Source of the DNA: Atriophallophorus winterbourni | Lineage: Eukaryota; Platyhelminthes; Trematoda; Plagiorchiida; Microphallidae | NCBI GenBank assembly: GCA_013407085.1 | Contig: JACCGJ010018191.1 | Span: 18,551 to 82,550, forward strand | Reading direction: 5' to 3' | DNA length: 64,000 bases | Shown: one piece after another, positions 1 through 13,596 of the stretch | How positions within the stretch are numbered: the first letter of the stretch is position 1 | How the letters are laid out: each line of letters opens with the position of its first letter | Made by a program: the position numbers and the translations under genes | Notes under the pieces: model-generated | What the model saw: the letters and a program-made list of their open reading frames with translations, nothing else | Databases searched by the model: none | Told to the model about the DNA's origin: nothing

Positions 1-50
1 CCTCCATGGTCGACATCGGCTGAATGAGGCCAACAACAGAAGTGCGGTAC
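1..50 (+). repeat. 3' end of an RTE-like LINE (partial)
   Basis: The stretch matches the terminal tail seen on several other LINE copies here (for example near 3930-3965 and 6880-6920): a 'tccatggtcgacatcg' block followed by a 'gaggccaacaacag' AAC-rich end. The rest of the element would lie before the window. Confidence 0.6.
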
Positions 51-280
51 AAGTCTAATGGCGATGGTCGACGTGTGCTTGATACAGTATAAAAAAGGAT
101 CCTCGAGATATTCTTATGTCTGCCGTATAGTTTATGGCCCCAACGATTTTCAGAACACAATTCGGTATTTATTGGTGTGTATTAACAAGACTCGCCCGCC
201 CACTGTCCCGTCACATACTAATCCTCCATATGGCAATGTCGCAACTTGTCAGTTCTTGAAAGTTCACTGACTTCCTTTCT

Positions 281-445
281 ATGCCCTTCGTGTTTTTTAT
301 TTTCCCGCCTGATATAGTTGGTATTTGTATTTTCCCTTATGGTTCCTCACTTGATCTTCCTTGTTGATCTGGAAAGCTATTAAGGTTATCACACGTCCTT
401 GCTGAAAATTCGTGAACACGAATAAAGTCATTCTTCTTCTTCTTT
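281..445 (+). repeat. CR1-like LINE 3' end with (TTC)n tail
   Basis: The sequence ends in a motif 'ctgaaaattcgtgaacacgaataaagtcatt' followed by a TTC run. The same ending recurs at 685-716, 13330-13365 and 16244-16275 on the plus strand, and at 25500-25550 on the minus strand. A shared terminus followed by a short simple repeat is typical of CR1/L2-type LINEs. No coding part is readable. Confidence 0.5.
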
Positions 446-684
446 CTTCGTCTCTGCTGATCTCATTCGAGGTATGATAGTCGATCGACATGCCTGCCAA
501 TTCGACAGATTGATCAGAAGCGTTTCTTTCGACATTGTACTCCCACTGCATGACATCCTCGTTTCGCAGATCGCGTTCTTTCATGTGAAGTCTACGTCTC
601 AACGCCTATTCAAGAACAGAAGCATCATTAATTCCTTTTGTCGGCTACTTCTAAGGCTGTTGATGTTAAATTACTCTAACCTCT

Positions 685-716
685 GAAAATTCGTGAATAC
701 GAATATAGTCGTTTCC
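685..716 (+). repeat. Short copy of the CR1-like LINE terminus
   Basis: The segment 'ctctgaaaattcgtgaatacgaatatagtc' is a diverged copy of the LINE terminus seen at 405-430. It lies about 280 bp downstream, so the two may be separate insertions or a small tandem duplication. Confidence 0.4.
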
Positions 717-789
717 ATCCTTAACAGCAAAAAAGATTCGTAGCTAATTCCCATAATCTTCGTCATCTTCTTTAATATATAATTAGCAT

Positions 790-1010
790 TCGTATAGCAC
801 TTTTTCACTGTGCGGCTAACATCGTGCTAAATTGATTGACTATCGGTAGTGAGCTGCATGCTGAAAAACGCTGGAGTCTCACTTCCATTTCTATTTTATT
901 TCCCCCATCTGTCTAGGCCTAGGCAACTTGGCAGTATCTTAGCCCAAGTGCAGTCTATGATTGTCCGGCACTTATGCTTTCATACTTACATATCATGCAT
1001 ATAATTTGCA
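790..1010 (+). repeat. R1 dispersed repeat, near-complete copy
   Basis: R1 is a short repeat recognised by comparing this window with itself. Its order of blocks is: 'atcgtgctaaattgattgac', 'gagctgcatgctgaaa', 'tggagtctcact', a pyrimidine tract, 'tgtctaggcctgggcaacctgacagt', 'gtgcagtctctgactgt' and 'ctggatcaggcttgtgctttcat'. This copy has most blocks but has lost 'ctggatcaggc'. It contains no obvious pol III box and no ORF. Confidence 0.75.
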
Positions 1011-1117
1011 TAAATGGCCGCCTCATCCAATTAATGTTTTATTCGGGCCCAAATTTTTATGTTAAAAAATTGCCGTATTGAATGCTGCTACTCGATTCTT
1101 TTCCTTACTCGCGAAAG

Positions 1118-1237
1118 GTAAACGAAGATTGGACGACGGTGTATTCATCAGGAAAGGACCGGAACATCTGGGCCACCGATCTACGCAACATTTCACATTC
1201 CACTTTGATTGCCGAAGAATCTGATCCCGTACTTAAA
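1118..1237 (+). CDS. WDR48: WDR48-like exon 1 of the window (late WD40 blade)
   Basis: Forty codons, phase 0 at both ends. The acceptor follows a pyrimidine-rich tract ending 'gcgaaag', and the donor is AAA|GTAATT. The peptide begins [19 protein letters not shown] and ends EESDPVLK, matching the human VNDAFTHVYSGGRDRKIY...EEKAPVLK segment. No earlier exon was found in 1-1117. Confidence 0.92.
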
Positions 1238-4200
1238 GTAATTGTTTTGATCAATTGTTGCATTGGTTGCTAAATGCATTTGCCACCCGCGCCAAGCTGC
1301 ACGCGGAAGCACACTGAAGTCTTGCTGGTATTTTGGTTTTTATGATCTCTCTTGACTTGAGCAAACCTTACTGTTTCTAGCCACCGTACAGTCTGTGAAT
1401 GCGCGGCACTACAGGGGTCAAGGCAAGATAGCCTTTTTTTCATATTGCCGCCTCTTGAATTTTTTGCAAGTTTCCATCTGAACTCGGAAAACTTGTTGTT
1501 TGTATTACGTTTGCTGCTCAACATGCACGATCGAGTTCCTACTGTTTGCTGAGTGTCATTGTGACTCGAATTTTTGGTTTATTGACATATAATCGTCAGA
1601 CACTTAATCCGTTCGGGCAACACCACTATTCGCCTCTTCATACTTATTCCAGGTTTCAGGTGGAAATATAGCTGGTGCATAGTTTTCTTTTCTAACTCTA
1701 ATTTGTCGACCTTGAACAAAGGTATGTACAAAATAAGATAATAGTTCATTCATCCTCTCACTTTGAGGCATAGATTCGGCTAAAATCTCAAATGTGTCGA
1801 CTACATCATTCAACGGGACAAGAGTCAGAGCTGGTAGGTGTAACGAGAGTCAGAGATGATCAGAACACAAACGAACGTTGAGAAGATAACGTCTGATTGA
1901 AAGGCTTTAATCAACTAGAGAACACGAGTATGAGCTATAACAAAAGGAAAAAGTTTAGACGTGTAATACGGTAAAATAAACGTGTGTACACAATAATATG
2001 AATGTCAAACAACACGACAGTAGGCATCTAATCATGAGGCGTAAATCATCGTCTGCCTCATTATCGCTCTACACTTGTGTGACAAACTTACTACATCTCC
2101 CATTAATATTGTCATTATTTGATTGCTTCTCGAACCAAAACTCGTTTCCCATGTAAATTAATGTCCTTCGAACTTTGCTACTTGTATCATATCCAAGAAT
2201 CATTGCACACATTTAAATAACTTCTTATCTTAAATCTTATCTTAAATATCTTCCCTGGGGATTAAGTGACTGAAGATTAATCGACTGGGGATGAAGTGAC
2301 TTGATGATTAAATGCCTGGGGATTAAGTGTCGGTGATTAATGACCGGCCACCCGATTTTTTAAATCCCTGCTTTGGCATCAGACCTTTTCCAGCGTCCAT
2401 TTCGTTATATAACAGCTTTCTTTATTTGGAACTTGTGATTTCGTTCTTACGTTGATGTATGCACGTTCGAACTATGTTTATCTGCTTGTTCAGTCCGATA
2501 ACGTTGCGCAATCGTCACCCATAGTCTTCTTACATTGTGTATCTGCACCAGTTAATTAACGCTGACCGTCATCATTCCTTTCGTTCGCTCAGTTACATTT
2601 AGTGGAATCAGAAGGGAAACCCTACCTTTGGGCGTCGACCTGTGATTCAACCGTTAAACGTTGGGTAAGACAAATCTGTTTCATAGTATTTCTTTTGTGA
2701 ATACTCCTTAGTAGTGTTTGTACACGATAAGCTGTGATGTTTATGTTGCATGATCAAATTGACGCTTCACGTCAATCGGTCATGTTTGAGCTTATATTTA
2801 AATCGGCACTCGTGTGACTACATGTATATGTACATTTACACATTGTAGGATTGTTTGGTGATAATTGTCTAACGGTACTGGAGGCCACACCGTATTTTAT
2901 GTTCTAATGTAAACTTCTGTCTAGGCCTGGGTAACCTGACAGTATCTCAGCCCATGTGCAGTCTCTGACTGTGCCGCCCTTTGCCTGGATCAGGCTTGTG
3001 CTTTCACATCACAAACTTCGGGGACACTAGATCCGTGTTAGCCATGTCACTGCTTCTCGATTGCGTCCAGCTTTATCCCTGAGGTCAAGTTTTTCTAATG
3101 TTTAACACGTTAATCCACGAATTCCACGTCACAAGAGAAAGCCGATTGCTTAACGCATGACCCATGGCCAATAATGAAACACTCCCATCTTATATAGGCA
3201 AAGTACGCGACTGGAGGTTTTGGAGTGGGCAATAATTGCTGCCTCGTCGACAGCACATCCCGTGCCTTGGTTTGGGCTCTCAAGTTGACTGTAAAGACAA
3301 AGATGATGGTATACTAAATGCTTTACTGTATGATAGTGAAACCTGGATTACTCACGCAAGACACGAACGGAAGCTGAATGCTTTCCGTCTACGAACCATC
3401 CGTCGTATCTTGAACATATCGTGGATGGACAGGGTGACTAATGATGAAGTGCTTACAAAAGCTGGTCTACAAAGCATGTTCACTCTATTACGACAGCGCC
3501 GCCTGCGGTGGCTTGGTCATGTCCACAGGATGGAAAATGGTCGTATTCCGAACGATCTATTCTATGGTTAGTTGCAATCAGGAAGTCGACCATTAGGAAG
3601 CCCGCACCAGCGGTACAAAGACGTTTGCAAAAGAGATATGAAGGCTCTTGTTATTGACCCCGCGAGTTGGGAAGTACTTGATCTTGACCGCAAAAAACAT
3701 TAGAGGCATTGTGGAAAGCGTCGTCAGCAAGCTGGGGAGGAGTAGATACAGCTCTTGGCTGCTGAACGCAGATCACTCCGCCGGCGTACAACTAATGCAA
3801 TACAACCGAGTTCTGACTTTCGTTGCCAGCGCTGTCGGAGAGATTGTTCCTTCCGAATCGGACTGATTAGTCATTCAAAAAGCGGTAGAACATGAAAATT
3901 CATGCGACTGTGATGTACATTCATGGTTGACATCGACCGAAGGAGGCTAACAACAGCAACGCGGATGTGCAATCGTGTAGCATTTCTGTGCCGTGCAGCT
4001 AACATCGTGCTAAATTGGTTGACCATCAGTAGTGAGCTGCATGCTGAAACACCCTGGAGTCTCACTACCATTTCTATTCCTCCCCTCATATCTGTCTAAG
4101 CCTGGGCAGTCTCTGACTGTGCGATTCTTTGCCTGGATGAGGCTTGTGCTTTCATACCATGCCTTCAACGGATGTGCAATCGTACAGTACTTCTGTTCTG

Positions 4201-7200
4201 CTAAATTGATTGACCAGAGGTAGTGAGCTGCATGCTGAAACAGGCCGGAGTCTCACTACCATTTCCTGTTCTTTTTTCTTCCTCATATCTGTCTAGGCCT
4301 GGGAAACCTGACAGTGTCTTCGCCCACGTGCAGTCTGACTGTTCGGCACTTTGCCTGGATCAGGCTTGTGCTTTCGTACGTCGTACCATGCCATGTATAT
4401 ATAAGCAAATCCCGCTACTCCCAACACTATCCTCAATATTTGTGTACCGGCTGTGAGTTTGATCTGATTTGTCCATCGACTGCGAGCCAATCCTCGCCAC
4501 CCATCGCTCGTTATATCGACCCGGACGAAATGCATATCTTTCGATAGCGGCTGATGTTGTCCATCGCCTCGTGTTTTCGTAGTTGTTCTCGCTTGAACCA
4601 TTCGCGTGCGATCCCCGAGAAATACGAATTGCTACTGGTTTGCGATTGTCGCCGTCTGTCATTTCTGCGTTTCCTGCTCTGTAAACATGCATTTCGTGCT
4701 TCAGATTTAAGACCACAATTTCTCACAATTATTATAAGCGCTGGTCATTTGTGGCACACAACACGTTGAGTATTTATATGTTTTGAGCGCCTGAGTTGGA
4801 ATCATTTTGTGAATCTATATTTGAAAATCGTGCTTCGTTGAACGAACCCTATCCTACAGTGCTCTTAATGTCAAACATTTTTGCCACTTTTGTGTTTATG
4901 ACCACTCATGAGATTTAGGCTTGTTGTGGATAATTGGTTATTCATGTTTGTGGTTACTCATCAATACCAGATCCTTCGAAGTATTCACCAAGTTGATCAT
5001 GATAGTCCTCAACGGAAGGACTGGACTCTAGTTTTGCTCTTATTTGTGTTCTTACTCGGATGGGATTCGAACCCACAACCACCATTCCTTATGTTCTGCG
5101 CTACCGTTCACCGTTTGAAGGATCGCGATTCTAGAATTTTCCTGCTGAATAGGAACATTCAATCTTCATAAAGTGTTTTCCACTGTTTCCTGGCTCACGG
5201 AAACCAAGCGAGCTGTATCCACCTGATGAGAGAAAACAGTTCAAAATCGGTGGTGAATGTGTGCGGGAATGTGAACAACACGACATACATCCATTCTGAA
5301 GGAAATTGCACTTAGCTGTTCATTATTTTGTCTATCTGTTATTGTTTGCATTTTTTGGTTTTGTAGTTTAACATAATTGGCTTGGTTCTACTTTGCCACT
5401 ATCCAATGGGTGCACTCGCCAAGGCCCGTTAACATTCTCTTTTCGCACAGAAGCTGTTTCTGTTTATTTACGCAAATGTGCCCCGGTGTGCAATTGTGCA
5501 GTACTTCTGCGTTGTACATCTAGTACCATGTTGGATGGATTTGCCGTCGATTAGGAAGCACGCTAAAGTCTCACTGCCGTTTCTATTTTCGTTCTCGTGT
5601 CTGTTTATTTTTGCGCAACCTTAACCCTGCCTGGATCAAGCTTGTGATTTCTTGCATTCACTCGAATAATCTTTTCGGATTATTTAATTTTCTGATGTGT
5701 AAGGTCTGCATTGTTGTTCTGCCTTCAGCTGCTGACGGTCTTTTTTATATTTTGCACAACCATTCTTTCCTGGTCGTTTATTATCTTATTTTGTCCATTA
5801 GCCTGTATATCCAGATGCCACGTCTGCCCATGGGTACCACTCCCAGTTTGCAAGGTCAAAAACGTTTGACCTTGATTCGTGTGAAACATCTCATTTGTGC
5901 GTAGCAAAGCGGCCTGACTTTGTGATCAAAGGTGAGTCGTGTTTCGGTCACCGAGATGCATGTTTGTTCGGTTCTTCGTAAACGAAACAAATGGAATCTC
6001 CCGTTTCAGGAGGCCCGTCGGTTATACAATATCATATATGCCCGGAAAAACGCTATGTCCTGACGAAAGATTCAGATGCCAATGTCGCTTTGTACGATGT
6101 TCTCAAAGTGAGTTACTTCTGTGTCCCCCTTCATATCTGTCTAGGCCTGGGCAACCTGACAGCATCTTAGCCCACGTGCAGTCTCTGACTGTGCGGCACT
6201 TTGCCTGGATCAGGCTTGTGCTTTCATACCATACCATGGCGTGGCCGAGACTGAACGAACGGTGGACGTTCTATTATGCCTTCATTATCGTATCTTCCCA
6301 CGATTATACTCAACAGATTGAAATGTAGCTGTTCCGCTTCGATCGAATGGACAGTGACTGCTGTTCGTAGGCCACGTTAACATAGATCAGTCACTATTGT
6401 CCGAATAGATATTGGTTCTTTCACGTGGTCACTATTGGCGTCGGTTTTTATTATGGGGAGCGAAATACGGTGTTTGCGCTGTAGACCCATAGCTTGGTTT
6501 GATCGGAATTGCGAGTTCCTCGTGTCTCTACCCTTCGAGGGTAGTAACTCCTTGACACCGGTAATGATTCGCGGCGGAGAATACTGCAATTTAATTGTCA
6601 CGATGTTTTTCTTGAACATTTATCTTGGCATGTACTGCTTGTATAACTGTGCAGTGCTTTGTCCAAATCCAGGCGTGTGCTTTGGATTGATTGTATGTGG
6701 TTAGCAGGCAAACGCTTTCAAACCCCGACTGGTTCTAATGCACTCGTAATAGTGCTGGCGCTGCTGATCAAGAATATGCGCAACTTTCAGCCGATAGCAA
6801 TTTCAAGGTTGTCAGGGCCGGATCGGTTTTGGGGTTAAGAGCTGTGGAGCATGAAAAATATCATGTCATTGTGTTGTACATCCATGGTCGACGTCGACCG
6901 AAGAAGGCCAACAACAACAAGTCGATCATGATTCACTGTGATAAACATTTTACGAAGGTAGGCTGGTTTACTGAAAATTTAAGCAAAGGAAAGAAATGTA
7001 TGCATGACTTTTTAATGTGATAATCGATTGAGAGAAATTTTTATCACAACTCGTGAGGACACATGAAAAGCCGATCAGCTGAGTTGATCAGGCTAGTCAC
7101 AAACATCAGTTGTAATGTGTGTAGCTAAGATTAAACAGCCACGTTGTCCTTGGGGAATGCAACTACAGAAGTAGTTGCGTTATTTGACAGGTTACTGACT

Positions 7201-10200
7201 TTCTGTTGTGCACAGCAACGTCGTGTAATATACCATCATGTTGTATAACTAAAGTGAAAGGGAAATAGCGAGTTGTGCCACTAGTGTCATTTCTTTGCCG
7301 GTGGTTCGCCTTCGTGTTGGTTTTGGATGTCAAGCAAGATCGAGGTTTCTGCTCAAAATATATTTACTTACAATCCTTTCAAGTTATTCTTCGCATGGCT
7401 TGCCAGATTTACGTTTTATTCATTCGCTCACTTGATTCTGACGTGAATTTGTTGTGATTCCTATTATTATTATTATTATTCACAGGCCCGATTAATCAAA
7501 CAGCTTGGAGTCGTGGATTTCGAAAATGAGATTAAAAAGCGCGAAAAACTCATCTACGTCCCCAACTGGTTCTCGATCGATTTGAAGTGCGGCGTAAGTT
7601 GCCCCTTTTTCCCGTTTGGCAATCCGCAGCTCGTTTAGCTGATTCTATTTTCCCTGCATACTTTTGAAACGTTTGTGGTGGTTTCACTGGCAGTTTGTTT
7701 TTCGGTCCATGGCTCCCTAGATACTTTTAAAACGCTATTGAATCAACTGTGTCTACGATTGAGAGTGAAATGTTTCAAACTTTTAGCAGTGAAATTATTG
7801 GAAATTTAACCCCGGTAGAAGCCCCCTCGGTGTCAAAGGAGGGTTAGCTTTAATTTGAACTATTTGTTGAAGAAAACAATAAACTATTTGTGTGGAGTCG
7901 AAACATACTTATATCACTTTATACTTTATTCAGCATTGAAAATTAATGTTATTAAGCTTAGGGAATATACGTTTTTAGAGCTTATATGTCTTTTCTCCCT
8001 TTGGTTGCCTATCCGATTTCACGTTTCTCCCGGTGAAACCTTACGATTTTCTTGAAATATCGAAAGGTGACCATTTTAGTGCACCAATAAAGTTCACCGC
8101 TTGGCATCCCAAGAACTCACGATTATTTACCTTGTGGTCTCAGTCACTGGAGTGTTTAGAGGGAATTCTGTCTGTCCATTGTGTAATACGTGTATGTATG
8201 TTTCAAAGCACAAGCCTTATCCTGGCAAAGTGCTGCGCAGCAGTTGTCTGCCCCCATCGTTAGCCACTGTCAGGTTTTCCAGGTCTAGACAGATACGAAG
8301 AATGAAAATAGAAATTACAGTGAGACTTTAGCGTGTTTTTGCATGCAGCAAATCAATTTAGTATGATGTTAGCTGCACAGCACAAATGTACTGAACGATT
8401 GAACATCCGATTTAAAACCATGTCTTATCAAAACGTACAAAATTGTTCACATGGAGTAAATGACACTTATTTTCAAATATTCCTCACTTGCGTGCTGTGC
8501 TTCACGTCGGTGTTTACACTCATCATCATCATCATCACAGTCAGCATTACACCGGTAGCGCGTACCGAATGCTTAACTGTCACACAACCATGAAAAAGTA
8601 AAATCCTAAAAGATGGGGGCGGTGGGACTTAAATAGCTACGGCTTCTATAGAAGAGTAAGCACAAACAAACTGGGAAGAGGTGCCTACACCTCGAATGGA
8701 ACATGCATTCAAACAAGTTTCGTGAACGAGTAGAGCAACATCAACACGGCAGCTTCCTTGCGGCTTTCACTGTCATGCATCATAACAAGCTTTTCTCGTC
8801 ACTCCGTTTATCGTTTGCAGATGCCGATCGTGCATTTAGACGAATCCGACTGCTTCTCAGCCAACGTGACCATTGAGGATGCGGATTTACTTGCCGAATT
8901 CGAACTCCCCCAATCGCACAACGGTTACAGTCCCGATACAAAAGGTAACGGTTGGTAATTGTTATCGTAATTTCTATTTCTCTCGCCGGGTTGCTTTCAT
9001 CCACACTCTCGACGGTCACTTTCACATTCGAGGCTCTAATCGAAATGATCTTTGACGACTGTATCCTCTAAAATACTGCCCACAGGGTTTCTCACCTCTG
9101 TAGGTTATATCGTGGCCTGCATTGGTTTCTCGGGACGGTTTCCGCCTTCCTCGTAAACTTAGCTAAATGTGAACCCGAAGATAATCATGTTGCCAAGAAG
9201 CTTGCCTACGGAGCAACCAAACGCACAGGTTAGGAAACCTTTACCATATATTGAAAATGTTTCAGCAATCGCTGCAAGAGTACTGCGACCACTTGGAATG
9301 AATGTTGAACACAGACCTACGCGAACACTCCGCAATCAGCTGTGCAAATTGAAAGATGGCTTGAAAGAAGAAGACAAAACAATCGTGGTCTACAAAATCC
9401 CATGCGCGAATTGTGAGATGGGACAAACTGGAAGGAGACTGGGTACCAGACTGAGTCAACACCAATCAGCGGTAAGGAGGCACGACTGCAAATCGTTACT
9501 GTCAATTCACGTTGATCAAGAAGGACATCAATTTAACTGGAATGGAACCAGAGTCATTGCATGGGGACGCACGCGCCACATGCGAGAATTCCTCGAAGCG
9601 TGGCACTCCACAACGCGGTCATTGAATCAACACGTTCGATTGGACGACATGTATGTGCCAATGAGGAACCGAACATCAAGCCGTGTGGCCTTGAGAACAA
9701 CCAATGACGAGATAAGAAACAGAACGGTCTGCGTATAAAATCAGAAAACACGTCGATTACGAACACTTCACAAGAAGCTCAGCTGACGATGCCATCTAGC
9801 TTGATGACATAACGTCATACTGCTACAATGCCAGCTCAGCGAACACAACATCCAATCCCTGAGCTACAAGTATTCGCTTCAATATTAAATAATCATGTTG
9901 CTATTGCAAAGTCTGTTATCGAATCTTCTGAATTGCCATGCGGTGAAGTGTTTTACTATCTGGTGAAATGCGAGAAGATTAACTAACTATGTCTCGCGTC
10001 CATCTTCTGAAAAACCCCTCCCTCTGCTACGCATATGTCTAGGTGTTACATAAACGCCGCATTTCTGTGCTGTTTGGAATTTTCATCGGTCAACATGACT
10101 GTGTTTTCAGCAATCCTTTAAACTGGAGATCCTTACTCATGCAACGCCGTGCCGTGACAATCTCCGACCTGTTTCGTACGGCGAGGGATACCTTGATGAT

Positions 10201-13200
10201 CTGCTGTTTGATAAAAATTGAATAAACAATAAGTGGATTCACTGGGAAGGACTCGTGGACCGAATGAGAGAAAAGCTACACTGAAGCCCGTAGAGGAATT
10301 GTATTGCTGGAGTGAAAAGAACATCCCGAAGTATGCGCTTTATTATCAAACTGACACGATCGTTCAAATCTACCGCTGTTGCACATTTTAGAATTGTACT
10401 CCACTCCAGTTCCTAACCATGCCATGCTATTGAGTCCCAGAGTGCCGGTGTTTATCTCTGAATTGTTCATCACGACGCTTTGCATATGATATGATTCGAA
10501 CCATTGGATAGTGCTTGACTGTTCAACTTGGTATGATGTGAATCTGGGTTAAGCACATTTCCCGTTCGATTGCGAGTCGAGGATCCAATCTTCTTTCGGG
10601 GATGTCTTTTGAGATGTACCTGCTTTCGCAACCCTTCTTGCAGAATATCCGATTTTGTTAAGCTTTTGTCTTGCATTATGCTATAATAAAAAGTACATTA
10701 TCGCTGGTGCCAGGATATTCTTCACTGTCTGTCATGCATCAATTTCCTGCTCGTTCTCTGCTCACATCACCTGCGCTCAATGCCCGTTTACCTCGGTTTA
10801 CGCTCATTAAGTTAAGATATTAAAATCCAGTTTAATGGTATAGTAGCAAACACCGGTGACTACATAATACCCTTACCAATCATGTAGATCGTCCTTATCG
10901 ATTTTATGCCATACGACAGACACTCTGGAGCCTCTAGCGACGTATGTCAACCCAGGGGTCTAAACAGGCAATTTACGGGGTAACTGCAAACTGATTCGTT
11001 GATTCAGATGCGCCATGTGTGATCCGTTCCTTGACGGTTGATTGTGCCTGTTGTTTTACATTTGCAATTCTATCAAAATTTAATTTTGATCACTTTTCTC
11101 TTCTGTTATTTGATTTCAGTGAACTATTGCAGTCTTCTCCTCCGTTCGTTGTTCGCCCGCTGGCCCAAGACTAACACTTATTCGGACATGGAATTGGGTG
11201 AGTTCTCTTGTGTTTTTTGCCAGGCTCACCCCACCCTAAGCATTCTTATTTGGGCAGCTGGGTTCACGCTTTTGTTTTTATTTGTCAACCGTTAAACAAA
11301 TTGCCATGCTATCTCGTATGATCAATAAAACCCATTGTTCTTTTATCATTTGTAAACTGTCAAGAATATTTTCTATTTTTATGGAATCCGTAGCTGTTTA
11401 AGTTCCACCCTTCCCGTTTTTCAGATTTTATGCTGTCTCTGATGATGATGATAATTTTCTATTTCCTACCGCGATGTCATCATTCATTCTGCCTTCCTTA
11501 ATTCTACGTTCGCTCTTTTTTAGATCTATCTATACGCTTGCTATACTTTGATCCACCTAATCGTTTGCTATTTCAATCGATTTGTGCGTGATAGAAATGC
11601 ATACAAATGGATATCTTTGTTCGTGATCATGGGTTTAATCCCATCTACATGAGTGTAGGCACGTGTGATTGAACAGGTTGGCCGTGCCAAGCTTGTCCAA
11701 CAATGGTTTACAAGGCCGGACACCATTATGGACCGTCGTGATAAACTTTGTGAATAGTTCAATTGGCTTGGCACGCATGAGTAGTCACAAATATAACCAG
11801 ACATCTTGTTTATCATTACACCACTGTTCCAAGACAAGCGATCCTGATTCGACTGTCCCTACCTGATGAGTGCAAACAGCAAGAAACCGGTCCTGGGTGT
11901 GTGATGGAACTGCATGCAAACGAAAATTTTTGTTTATTTATCCAAGTCCGCATACTCTGTGAAGGTGTATATTCATTGTTTTCATTCTATTGTTTTTACG
12001 CCGTCACTATAATTTGCTCCTTTGTTTTAACCATCATGGTATTCGGATGAGTTATAGGCTACGTGATTGGTATATCAAATCGGTTTGTCATGTACATACG
12101 ACGTGGTTATTGGATGTGCAGTACCCAGAAACGGCTGTTGGAATCCGATCTCTGCCGCTTTCGATGAAATTACAACCTGGTCAGAAAACAGATACCGGTC
12201 TTTAAATCCCGGAAAATGTGCTTCACTTGTATTCATTAATGTGTGTGTAGAACGACGGGAAGCATTTTGCAGCAGTTTTACGTCACATGAATTTGTATGT
12301 ATGTATGTATGTATGAAAGCACACGCCTGATCCAGGCAAAGTGCCGTACAGTCAGAGACTGCACGTGGGCTAAGATACTGCCAGGTTGCCCAGGCCTAGA
12401 GAGATATGAGAAAGAAAATAGAAATATGGATTTAGGTCCACGGAGCTTACTAGAGAGAAACTTGTCAATAATCTAAGCGTCACCGTTTCTAACAATCTTG
12501 GATTCGTCATCTTAATTCTCTACTTACTAAATTTCGTTGGCTTTTTTTACACGCTTTCCCTATTTTACTTTCTTGGCGTTCAGTCGAAGCTGATTTCACA
12601 CTTCATCTGTTCAATATTGCCTCATATTTTGTACTGTTCATCTGTTATATTTCCAAACTGCACGGATGTGCAATCGTACAGTACTTATGTGCTGTGTGGC
12701 TAACACCGTGCTAAATTGATTGGCCATCGTTGGTGAGCTGCATGCTGAAACACGCTGTAGTCTCACTACCATTTCTATTTCTATTCCCCCCCTCATATCT
12801 GTCTAGGCCTGGGCAACCTGACAGTATCTTAGCCCACGTGCAGTCTCTGACTGTACGGCACTTTGCCTGGATCAGGCTTGTACTTTCATACATCATACAT
12901 ACATACATATATTTCCAAACTCATTTCAAAAGACTTTTTTGCTTAAACCATGTGTCAGGATTGTTTCACACACAAGCTCTGTTCCTTGTGAAGACATCGG
13001 GATAATCTTTAAAGAGCATTTTTCATCATACAATCGACTTAACCTAAGTATCCTAAATGATGTTTTTCATTCACTGTGCATGACGATCCCAAAAGTCAAG
13101 CTTTCTAGAAAGCTCCATCCAAGTATAGCGTATTGTATTCCAAAACGTATTCATATCGAAAACCTTTTTATTCGATTATCCTCAAGATGTGCCTTCGTGA

Positions 13201-13431
13201 AAAGGAACTTCTCGTTGAACAATTACTATCAAATTCATCTCGTTTAATATGGTATGTACAATTTCTGCAACTAGTATTATGCGTAGTTTGTACGGAATAT
13301 GTTTGGTTCATTTAACATTAATCTTGAACTGAAATTTTCAGCATTTTCGAATAAATCTTTCTTCTTCTAAATGGTTGATTCCCAGCTTGTGTGTTTCATT
13401 TTACATGGAAAATACTCAATGTATCTATCTT

Positions 13432-13499
<68 letters not shown>

Positions 13500-13522
13500 A
13501 TTATCTATCTATCTACCTATCC

Positions 13523-13596
<74 letters not shown>

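Noticed and set aside
4032..4601. Several overlapping ORFs on both strands containing [15 protein letters not shown]
   Set aside because: The same peptide recurs wherever an R1 repeat lies (also 6140-6240 and 12790-12890). It is repeat sequence, not a gene family.
5041..5108. Functional tRNA gene on the minus strand
   Set aside because: A and B boxes are good, but the anticodon and acceptor stems do not pair convincingly.
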